From Thozetella sp. PMI_491 (taxonomy: Eukaryota; Ascomycota; Sordariomycetes; Chaetosphaeriales; Chaetosphaeriaceae): a stretch of 64,000 bases of DNA. The position numbers and the translations under genes were made by a program. The stretch is from assembly GCA_021432635.1 (NCBI GenBank), contig MU270032.1, positions 248,001-312,000 of the forward strand, given 5' to 3'. This document shows, piece by piece, positions 22,947 through 36,808 of the stretch. The notes under the pieces are model-generated. The model was not told the origin of the DNA. It did no database searches and saw nothing but the letters and a program-made list of their open reading frames with translations. How positions within the stretch are numbered: the stretch's first letter is position 1; the number at the start of each line of letters is the position of its first letter.

Positions 22947-23571
22947 GATGCTTCACACTGGTGTAGGAAACGTAGCAATTATCTCTGGAAATTTCATCAC
23001 GTCTTCTTGGAGGGTCTGTAAGGAGAGTCTCTTGCATCTCTTTAAGCTTCTCTAGATTTTGAACTATACGGCCGCACGTACCTCGCCGAAACAGACTTAT
23101 CTCCCTGGTCCGAGATCCCTGCAAATTGCGAGGCGTGCTTCATTGGTGCACTTAGCTTGGGCTAGCTCGGCTCCACGAGTCTCTAATAGTCCTATCCTCG
23201 CACGAAATTCGGAAGGCATGAGCGCTCGGTGCGAAATTGCCTCCTCGGATCTTGAGACATAGATTCGGCTTGCCGGGCCCGTACTCGGGCCACGGCTCGG
23301 ACATTCAAGCTCTAGGCGCAGGCCCCACACTGCACCATTCGGATACGAATTTGAGAGGGCAATTATGTTTTTTCTAGGGTTAGACACAGTTAGGCGACAG
23401 GAAAGGTCGTATAGAGCAAGACATGTCGTCCGACATTGCGGGTCTCCCAAGAAAGCATCAGTGGCAGCCTCCCCGCCATATTCTCGCAAAGCTAGAGCCA
23501 GAATGTTGCCAGCACTTCTCCTCCTCCTAACCTGACTTCGGATTTGCGGCACTCTTAACTTAACTGGCTAG
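22947..23571. promoter_or_regulatory. Divergent intergenic region between RidA and DHA1 transporter
   Basis: About 0.6 kb separates the two 5' ends. Several TCGG/CCGA triplets occur at 23240-23300. No additional gene was seen. Confidence 0.4.
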
Positions 23572-25355
23572 AGCGGTAGGGAACAATGTCAGTTGATCCC
23601 GGGTCGTCGTTATGTAGGTAGTGACCAGTGGAAAGAGGCTGCTGACGCTTCCGACAGGGCTCCCACAACCCCGAAGAAACCGGGAAATGCATCTACCACT
23701 GAGATCGAGGAAAGGGAGGCAGAAAACATATCTCAAGTTCGAAAGCCGATTGCACCCAGTGAAGGATTACCTTTACCGAGGAGGACAAGTGACACCAATG
23801 GAGATCTAGTCTCGCCCCTGAGCCATGGCATTGCCCAAGCTCCTAACTCCAGACCCGAGCTTTTGGAGTGGGCTTTACTGGTACCTCAAGTAGAATCTCC
23901 ATACGACTACCCAAGGAGTACGAAGTGGCTCATCACGTCCGTTGTCGCAATCGCCGCCGCTACATCCCCTATGGGAGCTTCTATCTTTTACAGTATGTCC
24001 AATGACAATCTAAATACTCGTACCCCTGAGCCGATATTTACGTTCCCTGTCTAGCTGCTATCCCGGACATGACGAAAGACTTACAAGTTTCGTCTACTGT
24101 CGTCAATATGTCTGTGGCGTTCTATCTGCTCTCCTCTTCGATCTTTCCGTTGTGGTGGTCTTCGTTCTCTGAGACGGCGGGCAGGCGTACGGTATTTCTT
24201 GTCTCATTCCTGCTCCATGTACTCCTCACTTTCGCGGGCGGGATGAGCACCAATATTGCCATGCTAGTTGTGCTTCGACTTCTCTCCGGAGGGGCGGCCG
24301 CCTCAGGTCAGTCAGTTGGTGCGGGCACGATTGCTGATATATGGCGCCCGGAAGAGCGCGGTCATGCTATGAGCATCTTCTACCTTGGACCGTTGGCTGG
24401 CCCACTCTTCTTGCCCTTGATTGGCGGCGCCTTAACCCAGAAGTTCGGTTGGCGGAGCACCATGTGGTTCCTGACTGCATGGGGCGGCTTCGTCTTCCTC
24501 ATCATGCTCGTGATGTTACCCGAGACGCTACGGAAACCCCCCACGTCAAGACAAGAGAGACAGGCCGATCTAGAAATTGTTTCTCTTCGGGTTACTCCCA
24601 AGGATAGCGATATTATGAGGATGGGGAGGACAATCAAACGGTGGCTGGTGGAGCCCGTTGCAGTCATTGTCTACCTGCTCTTTCCGGCCGTATCAATTGT
24701 GATATTCTGCGCGTCGATGGCCTTTGGATCATGCTACGCTCTCAATATCTCAATGCAGAACGCTTTTTCCGCACCACCGTATGGATTCTCGCCTATAGTC
24801 GTTGGTCTTCTCTTCATCCCATATACTGTGGGCTTCATCCTGGCGTCGATGTTTGGAGGGGCATGGATTGATAAGATCATGGTTGGAGCCGCACGGAAGG
24901 CTGGTCGCTACGATGCTGATGGACAGCCTATCTACTACCCCGAGGACCGGATGGGGATCAACGCATGGGTTTCGCTCACCGCCTATCCACTATCCCTCAT
25001 ATGGTACGGATGGATGGTACAATATGGGATACACTGGACGGTGCCCTCTGTCGCTGTGTTCGTGTTCGGCGCGAGCTCCATGCTGGTATTTAGCTCGACA
25101 ACCACTATGCTTACCGAATTTCTACCCGGAAAGAGCAGCAGCGGTGTGGCACTAAACAATTTCTTCAGGAATATCTTCAGCTGCGGAGGCACACTCGTCG
25201 CGCAGCCCCTGATCAATGCCATGGGGCACGGGTGGCTTATGACCATGGTCGGACTTCTGGCGTGGATAAGCGGATATGTCTGTATTGTGTTGCTGAAACG
25301 CAATAGCGAGGCATGGAGGAAAGAGATGGACAAAACACTACTGACTGGTCGATGA
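23572..25355 (+). CDS. MFS drug:H+ antiporter, DHA1 (Qdr/Tpo-like); start unresolved
   Basis: A long hydrophilic N-terminus leads into TM1 (KWLITSVVAIAAATSPMGASIFY). A 62-base intron (23993-24054) joins it to TAIPDMTKDLQVSSTVVNMSVAFYLLS, then ADIWRPEERGHAMS and a complete 12-TM DHA1 sequence ending at 25355. Relatives such as yeast Qdr2/Qdr3 and Tpo1 export drugs, amino acids or polyamines. The frame opens after a stop at 23569-23571 and has no ATG before TM1. The only nearby ATG (23586) is in another frame and ends after 11 codons. Either a short upstream exon carries the start or the 5' end is damaged. It is divergent from RidA and convergent with the ureohydrolase. Confidence 0.78.
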
Positions 25356-25476
25356 CGTCACTTAAAGAATTTGGTCTGATAAATATTCATATTGCAACAT
25401 TATCGAAAAGTATAGAGATAGTCAGATAAAGCAATAGAATATTATGTCTACAAAGATGTTCATATAATAAAGCATG

Positions 25477-26893
25477 CTACTGCTTAGGCGGGAACTTGAC
25501 TGGAACCTTGACCATCCACTGCAATAGTTCAAAGGCAAGCTGTGCCACAGCAGTTGCTGTAGTTTGCGAGATATCGTCGTAGACAGGCGAAAGTTCTGCG
25601 ATGTCGGCACCAATAATCTTCACGCCAGCAGCAGAAAGCCCCCTGATCACTGCTATGAGTTCGCGAGTCGACCACCCTCCAATTTCGGTAGTTCCTGTGG
25701 CAGGAGCAAATGCTGGCGTCCTTGTTAGAACGGCCACTAGACTTTAGGTGGACTGTCTGACTCCCAACTTACCTGGATCCAAAACATCGATATCGATGGT
25801 GACATAGACAGGGCCGCTGCCGACCCTCTCTGCAACCCTCTTTACGATGCCTTTGATGCCGATCGTGTCGATATCTGTGGCCATGACGGACTGGAAGCCG
25901 CATTCCGCATCGTGCCGGAGGTCCTCCGTTTTGTCGAACAGAACCGCGCGGTTTCCTACATGGATGCCTGAGTCGTTTTTCAAGAGGCCCTCCTCGTGAG
26001 CAAAATGAAGCAGCGTGCCATGTGTGATCTCGTCGTACTTGTTCACACCGCCACCCCACTGTTTCGGATTCCACGTGTCGATGTGAGAATCGAAGTGGAT
26101 GACAGCCATTTCACCCCAGATGGGGTACAGGGCTCTCAAAGAGGGTAGAGCTATATGTTTCCTATTAGCATATACATGTCGAGATTGCGAAATCAAAGCT
26201 CACTGATAGTATGGTCGCCTCCGAGGGTTATAAGCCGGACATTGTCACCCTTGGCCACATTTTTTGGCGTCCGCGAAGCCATCTTATGCAGTCCGGTACC
26301 AAGATCTTGGACGGCTTCATACTTGTCAAATACGGAATTAGGAATATCTCCGCAGTCGACCACCGTGGCCCAGTCCAAGAAGGGATTAACCATGCCGTGG
26401 GCCATGCTGCAAAGGGTGGCGTCAGCTTCTCCGACTAGCCAATGAAACACTATGCTAGGACCTACCTCCATGAAATAGACGGTCCCATCCGTTGCGCAGC
26501 TGTGCGGGTGGCGATCGGCCCGAAGCGCTGGCCAGGACGGTAGCTGACGCCAAGGTCGAAGGGCATCCCCACGATACCGATGTCAAAGGCGCCGTCATTC
26601 TCCTTGACGAAGCAGTTGGTCCAATTGATATGAGCAAACGTTGCGATGCCAGGCATCAGCGACTCTTTGCCGAAGTTGTCGTACAAGTGAAACTCGGAGC
26701 CTCCGATGGCTTCATATTTTGCCAAATCTTGGCTGCTTGGGGGGCGGTAAATCGAAGTTTCGCGGAAAGTCTCCGCAGGCTGTGACTGATACACTATCCT
26801 CGCTTGGTCCTCCGGCAGCTGGGGGATATATGTGGCGGACACGAGCAACGGGTTGCCGAGTAGAGCGAAGAGCAGCACTCCGCGGAAAGCCAT
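25477..26893 (-). CDS. Secreted agmatinase-type ureohydrolase, 414 aa
   Basis: Exons 26893-26466, 26406-26204, 26150-25773 and 25712-25477. The N-terminus MAFRGVLLFALLGNPLLVSA is a signal peptide. The body is an arginase/agmatinase fold with all metal ligands: GGDHT (created by splicing as GGDHTITLPSLRALYP), HFDSHID and TIDIDVLDP, followed after the last splice by AFAPATGTTEIGGW. Agmatinases hydrolyse agmatine to putrescine and urea; guanidinobutyrase and related activities occur in the same family. Secretion of such an enzyme is unusual because classical arginase and agmatinase are intracellular. Neighbours are transporters (DHA1, MATE, APC) and RidA, which fits uptake or detoxification of amine products. 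The substrate is not fixed by sequence. Confidence 0.9.
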
Positions 26894-27612
26894 TAGATGC
26901 CAAATCGGAGAGATGTATGGGTAATCTGAGTCCACCAAGAGAAATCCGATGGGTGAGCTGTAGGACTCTGAAAAGGTCAGGTATGTTCTCCCTATCCTGA
27001 CGCGACGAGCAGATCAATAAGAACGAGCGATAAAATGCGTCTGCTTTCTCCAATAGTCTCGCCAATCTCAGATGAGAGTTGACCAGCAGTGCATCTGTTA
27101 TTCACAATGATTCACTATGTCCTCTGCTGTCTGATAGGTGCCACATAAGACAGGGTCCACCAATCTGCCCCGCGTGGCTATCGGCCGAGCTGCTTGACTC
27201 GCTTGTCCGACTTAGTGCCCAATAAGATACGATGGCTGCCGAACCTTATCGGACCAACCAAAGCAGATCCCATGCATTGGATTGGCACGCTGTAGTCGTT
27301 GCCCGAGCCGAGCGCCCCGATGTAATGCTAGGTGCCCGTTCTCCAGGATCACGCAATTTCACCCGAGAGTTCGATGCGCGTTGCTATCTATGCCGCTTCG
27401 GGCATTGTTGAGGCTCCATGTTGTATTAGGTACAGTAGGCAATGAGATAACTATCGGCCGCTTTCGTAGACTTGTACATGCACGACATATTCGGTCTATT
27501 TACTCACTCCGGGCCCTTTATTGGGCCAGACAGCTAAGATCAGTACGGCTAGGTTTTTGAACAAACTGGTAAACACCTCCAGTCCCACAACATCTCAGTT
27601 GGTCAAGCCGAG
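26894..27612. promoter_or_regulatory. Divergent intergenic region between ureohydrolase and MATE genes
   Basis: About 0.7 kb, with CGG/CCG-containing motifs around 27190-27260 (for example TATCGGACCAACC). No gene seen. Confidence 0.4.
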
Positions 27613-29301
27613 ATGGACGGTCGTCGCCAAGCCGTCGAGGATCGAGGGTTCTCGTCCGCGGCTCCAGATACTGCCTCGGAAGAAACTCCATTGCTTCGTA
27701 GCGAAGGACTCGGTGTCATCGATGGTAAAACACCCTGTCGCAGTGGTGATACTTGCTCCTAACAGTGCTCAAGATGAATCCGGCATTGGCCGGGCGAAGG
27801 ATGCATGGCTGCTGGCAAAGAGCGCACTGCCATTGACAATCGCAGGCTTATTACAGCAGTCTCTGTCCTTAGCCAATGTCTATTCAGTTGGTCATCTCGG
27901 GAAAACTGAGCTAGCCGCAGGTGAGTGCTTTCACATGCAATAAACAACAAATAGCTTACACGTATCAGTCTCGTTGTCTGTGATGACAGCAAATCTCACT
28001 GGATATGTCGTCTACCAAGGGATGGCAACTGCCCTTGATACATTATGCGCGCAGGCGTACGGCTCAGGGAGAAAGCAATTAGTCGGTCTTTACTTCCAAC
28101 AGATGGCTCTTTTCCTTTGGCTACTCACCATTCCCGTTGGAATAATCTGGTGCAATGCCGGTAGGATCCTCGGGGCGATCGTGCCCGACCGAGCAACAGC
28201 AGACCTAGCTGGAGAATACATGCGCGTCCTGCTGTTTGGTGCCCCCGGGTATGCACTGTTCGAGTCCGGCAAACGTTTTGTCCAATCCCAGGGTATATTT
28301 CACGCTACGACATACATTTTGCTTGTGATAGCGCCACTGCATGCCTTTATCAACTGGTTCCTCGTCTTTAAGCTAGAGCTCGGTTTCATCGGCGCCCCCA
28401 TGTCGGTCGCCATTACTAACAATCTGCTTCCGTTTGCCCTATTCCTTTACGTCTGCCTGATCGATGGAAAACAGTGCTGGAATGGCTTCACGATTAGGGC
28501 TTTTCACAACTGGGGGACGATGATTCAGTTAGCGTTCCCCGGGTTTCTCATGCTCGCGGCCGAGTTTCTCGCGTTTGAGATCCTGACGCTGGCCGCCTCA
28601 TACTTCTCCACTACCCAATTAGCCGCCGCTAGCATCCTCAGCCCTCTGACTGCCCTGACATTCCAGATCCCTTTCGCGCTGGCAATCGCTTCCTCGACCA
28701 AGATCGCAAATCTCATTGGAGCAGGTCTCCCTAGCCAAGCGAGGAATTTTGCCAAGGTACTGCTCACCTAGCTTGCTTTCCTTGCTATTTCCATACACTA
28801 ACCGAGAACAGGTCGCAGCGGGAGGTGCATTCCTAGCCGGAGTTCTGGACGTGTTCTTTATCTTGGGCCTTGGCGAGGCTCTCATACGGGGCCTTACGAG
28901 CGATGAAACTGTTGTGGAACAAGTCCTCAAGGTCTTGCCTGTGGTTGCCGCCTTCCAACTATTCGATTCATTGGCGACAACACTGAATGGGACCTTGAGG
29001 GGCTTGGGGAAGCAGAGCCTAGGAGGAATAATCACTATGGTCTGCTACTACGGTATAGGCATGCCAACTAGCTTTGCCGGCGGGTTCCTGCTACGCTGGG
29101 AGCTCATCGGTCTATGGACCGGAATTGCAATAGCGCTTAGCCTGTAAGTTGCGCTATATTCCTATTCACCGACCATCCACTGACCTCTCCAGTAACTCAC
29201 TTATCGTCGGGGCTTATCTCGTGTTCTATCCGCCTTGGGAGAGAGCTGTTCTAGAGGCACGTGAGAGAGACGCGAAAGTAGTCGTGGATATAACACATTA
29301 A
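27613..29301 (+). CDS. MATE-family multidrug/metabolite antiporter, 495 aa
   Basis: Exons 27613-27724, 27774-27920, 27969-28756, 28812-29143 and 29193-29301. A cytosolic N-terminus with EETPLLRSEG leads, through a 49-base intron ending CAAG, to KDAWLLAKSALPLTIAGLLQQSLSLANVYSVGHLG, the first MatE repeat. YQGMATALDTLCAQAYGSG is the family's CAQAYG block and FQLFDSLATTLNGTLRGLGKQ marks the second repeat. Twelve membrane segments are expected. Fungal MATE proteins (Erc1-like) export organic cations or metabolites in exchange for protons or sodium. The first intron's acceptor is not obvious, but only this choice keeps the frame. The stop is 42 bases from the stop of the convergent regulator. Confidence 0.9.
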
Positions 29302-29343
29302 GCCACATTGGTGCGAGTTTTAATCCAGTAGCCCATTAAGCTA

Positions 29344-31774
29344 TTATGATATTGGTGGGCCCATGAACACCCAGTTGGGGTCGGGAGGAGATACCGCAAT
29401 GCCACTGAGGCCATCTATGTGCGTCCTACAGAGGGAGACGAGCGTGTGGCACAGCTCCCGTATACTCCCGACTGCCGCGTTGTTCTCAGCGAACATGGAT
29501 AACCCCTCAGTCACTTGCTCAAGTAGTCGAAAGTCTCGCCGATCAGAAGTCTCTACTACGTTACAGAACAAAGTGAAGAAGGGACAGAGTGGATACATTA
29601 ATACGACCCTGCGGGGTATATGTTAGACATTGATGCAAGATGTGAAACCGCACCGTATCGCTCACCATGCCACAGAAAGACAGTACGCATTGCGGTCTTC
29701 TCGAGCTTTCAATCCGTGGTCCTCCATATTTTTGAGCTCCGAAAGAGCTCGCCTGGCGTGCTCTAAGCAGTCGTCTCGGACATATTGGTCGATAGGGAAA
29801 TCCGGGTGCAGCCGAATGATAGTCGTCATAATGGAGAAGAAAGTGAAATCGACGCCCATCCACTCGCCCTGGAGTAGATGCTCGGTAGAGTGCGAAGGAT
29901 ATAGGCGAAACTGCGTCATCTATTAGCTTATCATCGGTAAAGGTACAAATAGGGGCGTCAAGAACCTCTCGTATCTTGACCCGGATCTCCTTCATCATTG
30001 TACGCAGGGAACGGACTAGTTCGATGACCTCTCGCCTGGGGCGGGTAGATTGGCTGCGTGTCCCTTTAGCGATGGCGTCCTGCACCTTGGCGAACTCGAT
30101 ATAAACGTTGAAGATGGGAGTGCTCGGCATATCTACAGCCGGAGGCATCAGTAGTGCCGCGTTAACTTCCATTTCGGGTAAAAGAGAGCGTCGGCCAAGG
30201 GCCATGGAAATCGACTTGTCGAATATGTAGCAGTGCCCAAGGCTGTGGCGGACTTCTAGGGAGTCCGCCTCGCCGGCTTTCGACGCAAGATCCGCAAAAT
30301 AGCGACCGCCGAGCTGCGCGCATACCACACAGGCAGCAGAATTGAGCTGGGCACATTTGCCAACATCTCCTGCCATCTGAAATAGCATTGCCTAGATTTC
30401 GTACCAAGTAGTTAGCTCACCGCAGAAACACTTGCGCATTGGTGTAAAGGGAGCTTACGCCTGCAAGTAGTGCCTGCAAAAGGGGCAGACTAGGCGGATC
30501 AAGCACGCTGATATGATGCACAGCTGTGAACGCATTCCTTCGATATCGCTCCTGCAGTGCTCTTAACCGTCCCCGGACAAACGATGTCTGGTCTCCTGCC
30601 GGCAGTCCAACGGCAAAGGTCAGCGCGAGAAAATTGACGCACACGATATACTGCACTCTGACATGGCCTTCAACCTGGCCATCAATGAGAGCAAATGCCA
30701 TGCGTTCAAATGTAGATCGCGAGATAATGGATGCTAAATCCGAATGAAATGAAGTAGTGACAGTTCGGTGCCCTATTCATATGAGCCTTCTGTTGACCTT
30801 TGAAGGATATTGAACTCCCTACCACTTAGTAAATAGCATATTGCTTCTGTCGAAGGATACATGCTCGGATCGGAAAAGTCCGCCTTCCCAGTTGGGGGTG
30901 TATCGAAATCTGATACCGAAGCTTCCTTAGTAACTGGCATTCGTGACGCCATGGTGATGGCCAGCTGAAGCAAATCGCGTTGCTGCTGGCTTAGTCTTTG
31001 GTTGTCTCCAAGTTCGCTTTGGATATACGTCTGCGCCTCGGAGGTAGCAGTGATATGATCTTCGCGCTCCCCAGGATACCCTACTGGCGTGTTCTGGGCA
31101 GTAGCGAGCTCCGGCCATGACGCGGGCCGGGTTGTTTCCGGGGCCGGGTCAGGACTCGCTGGCGACAACTGCCGGTCGGGGTCCGACCTTACAGAATCTA
31201 TCGTCTCACCCCAACTTCTCGTCTCTCTGTGGTCAGTATTGATCTCCGGAGTCGGATGGCCTGGACTGATGCTTGATAGAGGCTCTGGTAACGATATATC
31301 ATTTTGTAGGCGACGATCGGATGTTCCATCTTGCAGGGGCAGCTCGTCATTTCGATCAGAATGGCCAGGCCATGTGTTGACCCTAGTTCCTATGAGCTGA
31401 GGCTGTCCACATAAAGCAGGGAACGTCATACATTTGGCGATGCTGCTGATGTTGTTGCCAAGGACGCCGCCTTTGTCTTGTCCGTTTCAATGACCGGGTG
31501 CGCACACATGAGACAAAGCTCTCGGCGCAACGATCACATGGGTTCTTCCTGTCACATCGGACCTAGAGGTTTTGAATGAGCATTCCAGTTGATCCCCAAG
31601 CTCGCGCCGAGTATTCACGCTAGATACCTTCCTATAATGACACAAATCACACTGCGAGTATCCCGAAGATGTTAGATCTCATGGGGTAAGAACCTGAAGG
31701 GGGGTGTGAATTGTATTCACCGCAGCGAGGATCTCCCCCCTGCGCTCTGGCGGGGCCGATGGGGACGTGACCAT
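29344..31774 (-). CDS. Zn2Cys6 transcription factor, 668 aa, eight exons
   Basis: Exons 31774-31694, 31651-31628, 31562-31432, 31382-30823, 30733-30459, 30391-29966, 29910-29666 and 29608-29344. Splicing builds the zinc cluster at residues 28-54: CDLCHYRK from a 24-base exon, then VRCDRKNPCDRC...C, with exact C-x2-C-x6-C-x5-C-x2-C-x6-C spacing. A basic stretch and a Ser/Pro/Gln-rich linker follow. The fungal-specific TF domain then begins around MAFALIDGQ and continues through HSLGHCYIFDKSISMALGRRSLLP. It is a nuclear DNA-binding regulator, expected to bind CGG triplets. The 5' exon and the donor at 30822 are the least certain parts. It sits between MATE and APC permease genes and is divergent from the permease, a usual place for a pathway regulator. 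Confidence 0.82.
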
Positions 31775-32433
31775 CGTATTGGTACAGGTGCCTTTGACGG
31801 CACTGAGCGCTCTAGCGACTTCGCGGCGCAGTGAGCACTGCGTTGCTCTCTTCTGAGTCAATCGGTGACTTCGAGAAGTGACGAGGCATCCGCGGCGCTT
31901 CGGCTTCGGACTCGGACTACGGACGATAACTCGGACTGCCGCTAACTTATCCGGTACAAAGCGTCTGCCCGTGAAGTGGACCAGGTTCCCCACAAGGGGT
32001 ATCCCCTCCTCCGTGTGGCATCAGGCTAACCTAAATTACGTATCGAGCTCGTATCTAGCGTTATCGGGCCAAGACAAGGATGTAGCTGTGCCTTGACTTT
32101 TCTCCCTCTTGAGAATTATGAGAAGCCTGCGTTTCGGTCTTCACGATTGGCTGATACCTTATTCTGTGATTGCCGGCGATGCTGGCCCTTGCGCCGCCTT
32201 GTGCCTGGCCAGATTATATTCGCGTGATACGCAAATACGCTCTTATCTAGCTCCCATGGCGGAAGCGCGTGCTTGGCTGGCTAGTTAGAGATAGTAACAT
32301 TCCAGTCGCGCCTATATGTAGGCGATAAAGACCAGTTTGTGGAGTGAATTATACCGCCTTGACTGCGCTCCGTATCTTGGACTCCTCTTTGACTGTCAAG
32401 ATTTCCCTGTCGCTAGGCTGTCTTCCTGGCGCC
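31775..32433. promoter_or_regulatory. Divergent promoter region of regulator and APC permease
   Basis: A 660-base region between two 5' ends. A cluster of CGG triplets lies at about 31899-31943 (repeated TCGGACT-like units), a plausible binding site for a Zn2Cys6 protein, possibly the adjacent regulator itself. No gene was seen. Confidence 0.4.
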
Positions 32434-34311
32434 ATGTCCAAGGAATTTGCCCCCAAGGCTGAAGGCGCAGCCTCCGTCTCCGACATGGAGGTTGGAGTAG
32501 GCGTTCTTGCCGATGCGGACGACACACTGAGACGCAGTTTCGGAGTCTGGACCTTCTCTGCACAGGCAATTGTGCTCCCCGGCTCCTGGGCCTTTGCTGC
32601 CACAGCTCTCACCATCGCAATCTTTGGAGGCGGTGCGCCGGTCGCCATCTGGGGCACGCTGGGTATTTCGGCGTGTCTCTGCATCGTTGTTGCGTGCCTT
32701 GCTGAATATGGCTCCGCGTATCCGTCGGCTGCTGGTTGCACCTACATCGCCTCGCAAGTTGCTGGCCCGGAATGGGGGCGATTTTGTGTAAGTTGGGAGT
32801 TAGCCCCGCAGCTCTGTAGATTCTTCTGGGATAAATCATAAAGTTGGGCGTGGGATTTATCGCTAACATCGGCTAGGGTTATATGACGGGTGCGTTCCAT
32901 TGCCTCGGCGGCCTCTTCTCACCTCCAGCCTTCTTGATCGTCTTATCGCAACTGCTCCTCACTTGCGCGGCAATCTTTCATGAAGACTATGTCGCCACGC
33001 GCTGGCAGGTGTTTCTGCTCTACCAGTTTTGGAACGCAGTGGCTCTGGTAGTTCTGCTATATGGGAGCCGAATCTTGCCCCTACTTAGCTCCATTGCTTG
33101 TAAGAATGTCAATTCCAATGATGGAAATCTCGAGCTAAGAGTTAATCAACCAGTTGTTTTTCTGGCGGGTGGTCTGTTCCTTACTATTGGATTGCTGGTA
33201 GGCTTCGCGCCAGTCAAAGAGAGTAATCAGTAAGCGCTCACCCTCTCCCTTGTTTCCAACGAGCGGCTAATTATTGGTGATTCGAGCAGAATTGTCTGGT
33301 TCGACTTCCAAAACCTCACTGGTTATGAGTCATCGATCCTCTGTGCAATGTTGGGTCTGCTCGGCCCAGTATATGGCTTTGGGCCGCCTCACTTTCTTTT
33401 GAACATGGCAGAGGACGTCAAGAATCCATCTAGGAATATCCCCATCGGTCTGGCAGCGCAGCAAATTGGAAGCACGATAATGTAGGTGTTTGAAATTACA
33501 ATGTTCTATACTGTGGACTGATACAGACGAACTAGGCTCCTGGCATTCTACATTGCCGCATACTATACCGTCCTTGACTACGACGCATTATTCGAATCTA
33601 CCTTTCCCTCTATTGTAGGGGCGGTATACCTAGGTGCCACGCAAAACAAGGCAGTAACTCTGGTACTCTTACTCATCGTGTTAACTCCGGCATTTTTCTC
33701 GTGCTTTGGCTACTTCCTCGCAAATATCCGTCTGCTTTACGGGTTTGCTAGAGACGGAGCTCGTGCGTATCCTTCTTTTTCCCTCCCAAGATATAACACG
33801 CAGAAGTTACTAATATGATCCAGTGCCCGGTCGTTCTTGGCTCTCGAAGCTAGATGGACATCGAAACATACCCACGAATATGCTTTATATCTCGACGCTA
33901 GTGAACTTCGTCCTGGGATTCATATATCTCGGCAGCAGTGCTGGATTTAGCATCATTCTAGGCTCTTCGGGTATATTTTATTGTGAGTCTCCGAGGAGCC
34001 ATTCAAGTCCTCGTATCTCTAACTCAGGCGCAGGCGCCGGCTACATGTTCTTCTTTATCCCCACGATTCTTACCCGGCGGCGTTATATTGGCAACGGAAC
34101 CTTTAAGCTTCCATTCGCTGTTGGAATGCTATTCGCCGTGTTCACGGTCGTGTTTGAAGCTTGGACTATGATCTTGTACAGCCTTCCGCCTAGCTATCCG
34201 GTGACTGCAGAAAATGTAAACTTCACGCCGGTTTTTCTCGTCGCAGGAGCTCTGCTAAGTTTAGCCGGGTATCATTCCTATGGCCGGAATCACTTCCAGA
34301 TGACATCCTAG
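32434..34311 (+). CDS. APC-family amino acid/GABA/choline permease, 522 aa
   Basis: Exons 32434-32787, 32877-33229, 33290-33481, 33536-33762, 33824-33982 and 34028-34311. The N-terminus LRRSFGVWTFSAQAIVLPGSWAF, then CLAEYGSAYPSAAGCTYIASQVAGPEWGRF and FGPPHFLLNMAEDVKNPSRNIP are typical of the Uga4/Hnm1-like fungal amino acid-choline transporters, with about 12 membrane segments. These proteins import GABA, choline or other small amines across the plasma membrane. The fifth intron (33983-34027) is 45 bases long and has no stop in frame, so retention would add 15 residues after IFY. The gene is divergent from the Zn2Cys6 regulator and next to an amine-type block. The substrate is inferred only. 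Confidence 0.87.
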
Positions 34312-34434
34312 CCAGGTATAGAGATCAGGTTGGCGAAACCGTTGGAGTATTAGGTTAGGCAGCATGAGTGTTAATACCAATATAGTGACTTAACTCATTG
34401 TTTTATGCACTCTGGCGCTATTTGAAGTCTATCA

Positions 34435-36808
<2,374 letters not shown>

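Noticed and set aside
29911-29965. Frameshift in the Zn2Cys6 regulator near codons for DDKLIDDA
   Set aside because: A 55-base phase-0 intron with a CTAAT branch site and CAG acceptor explains the frame change, and the total coding length divides by three.
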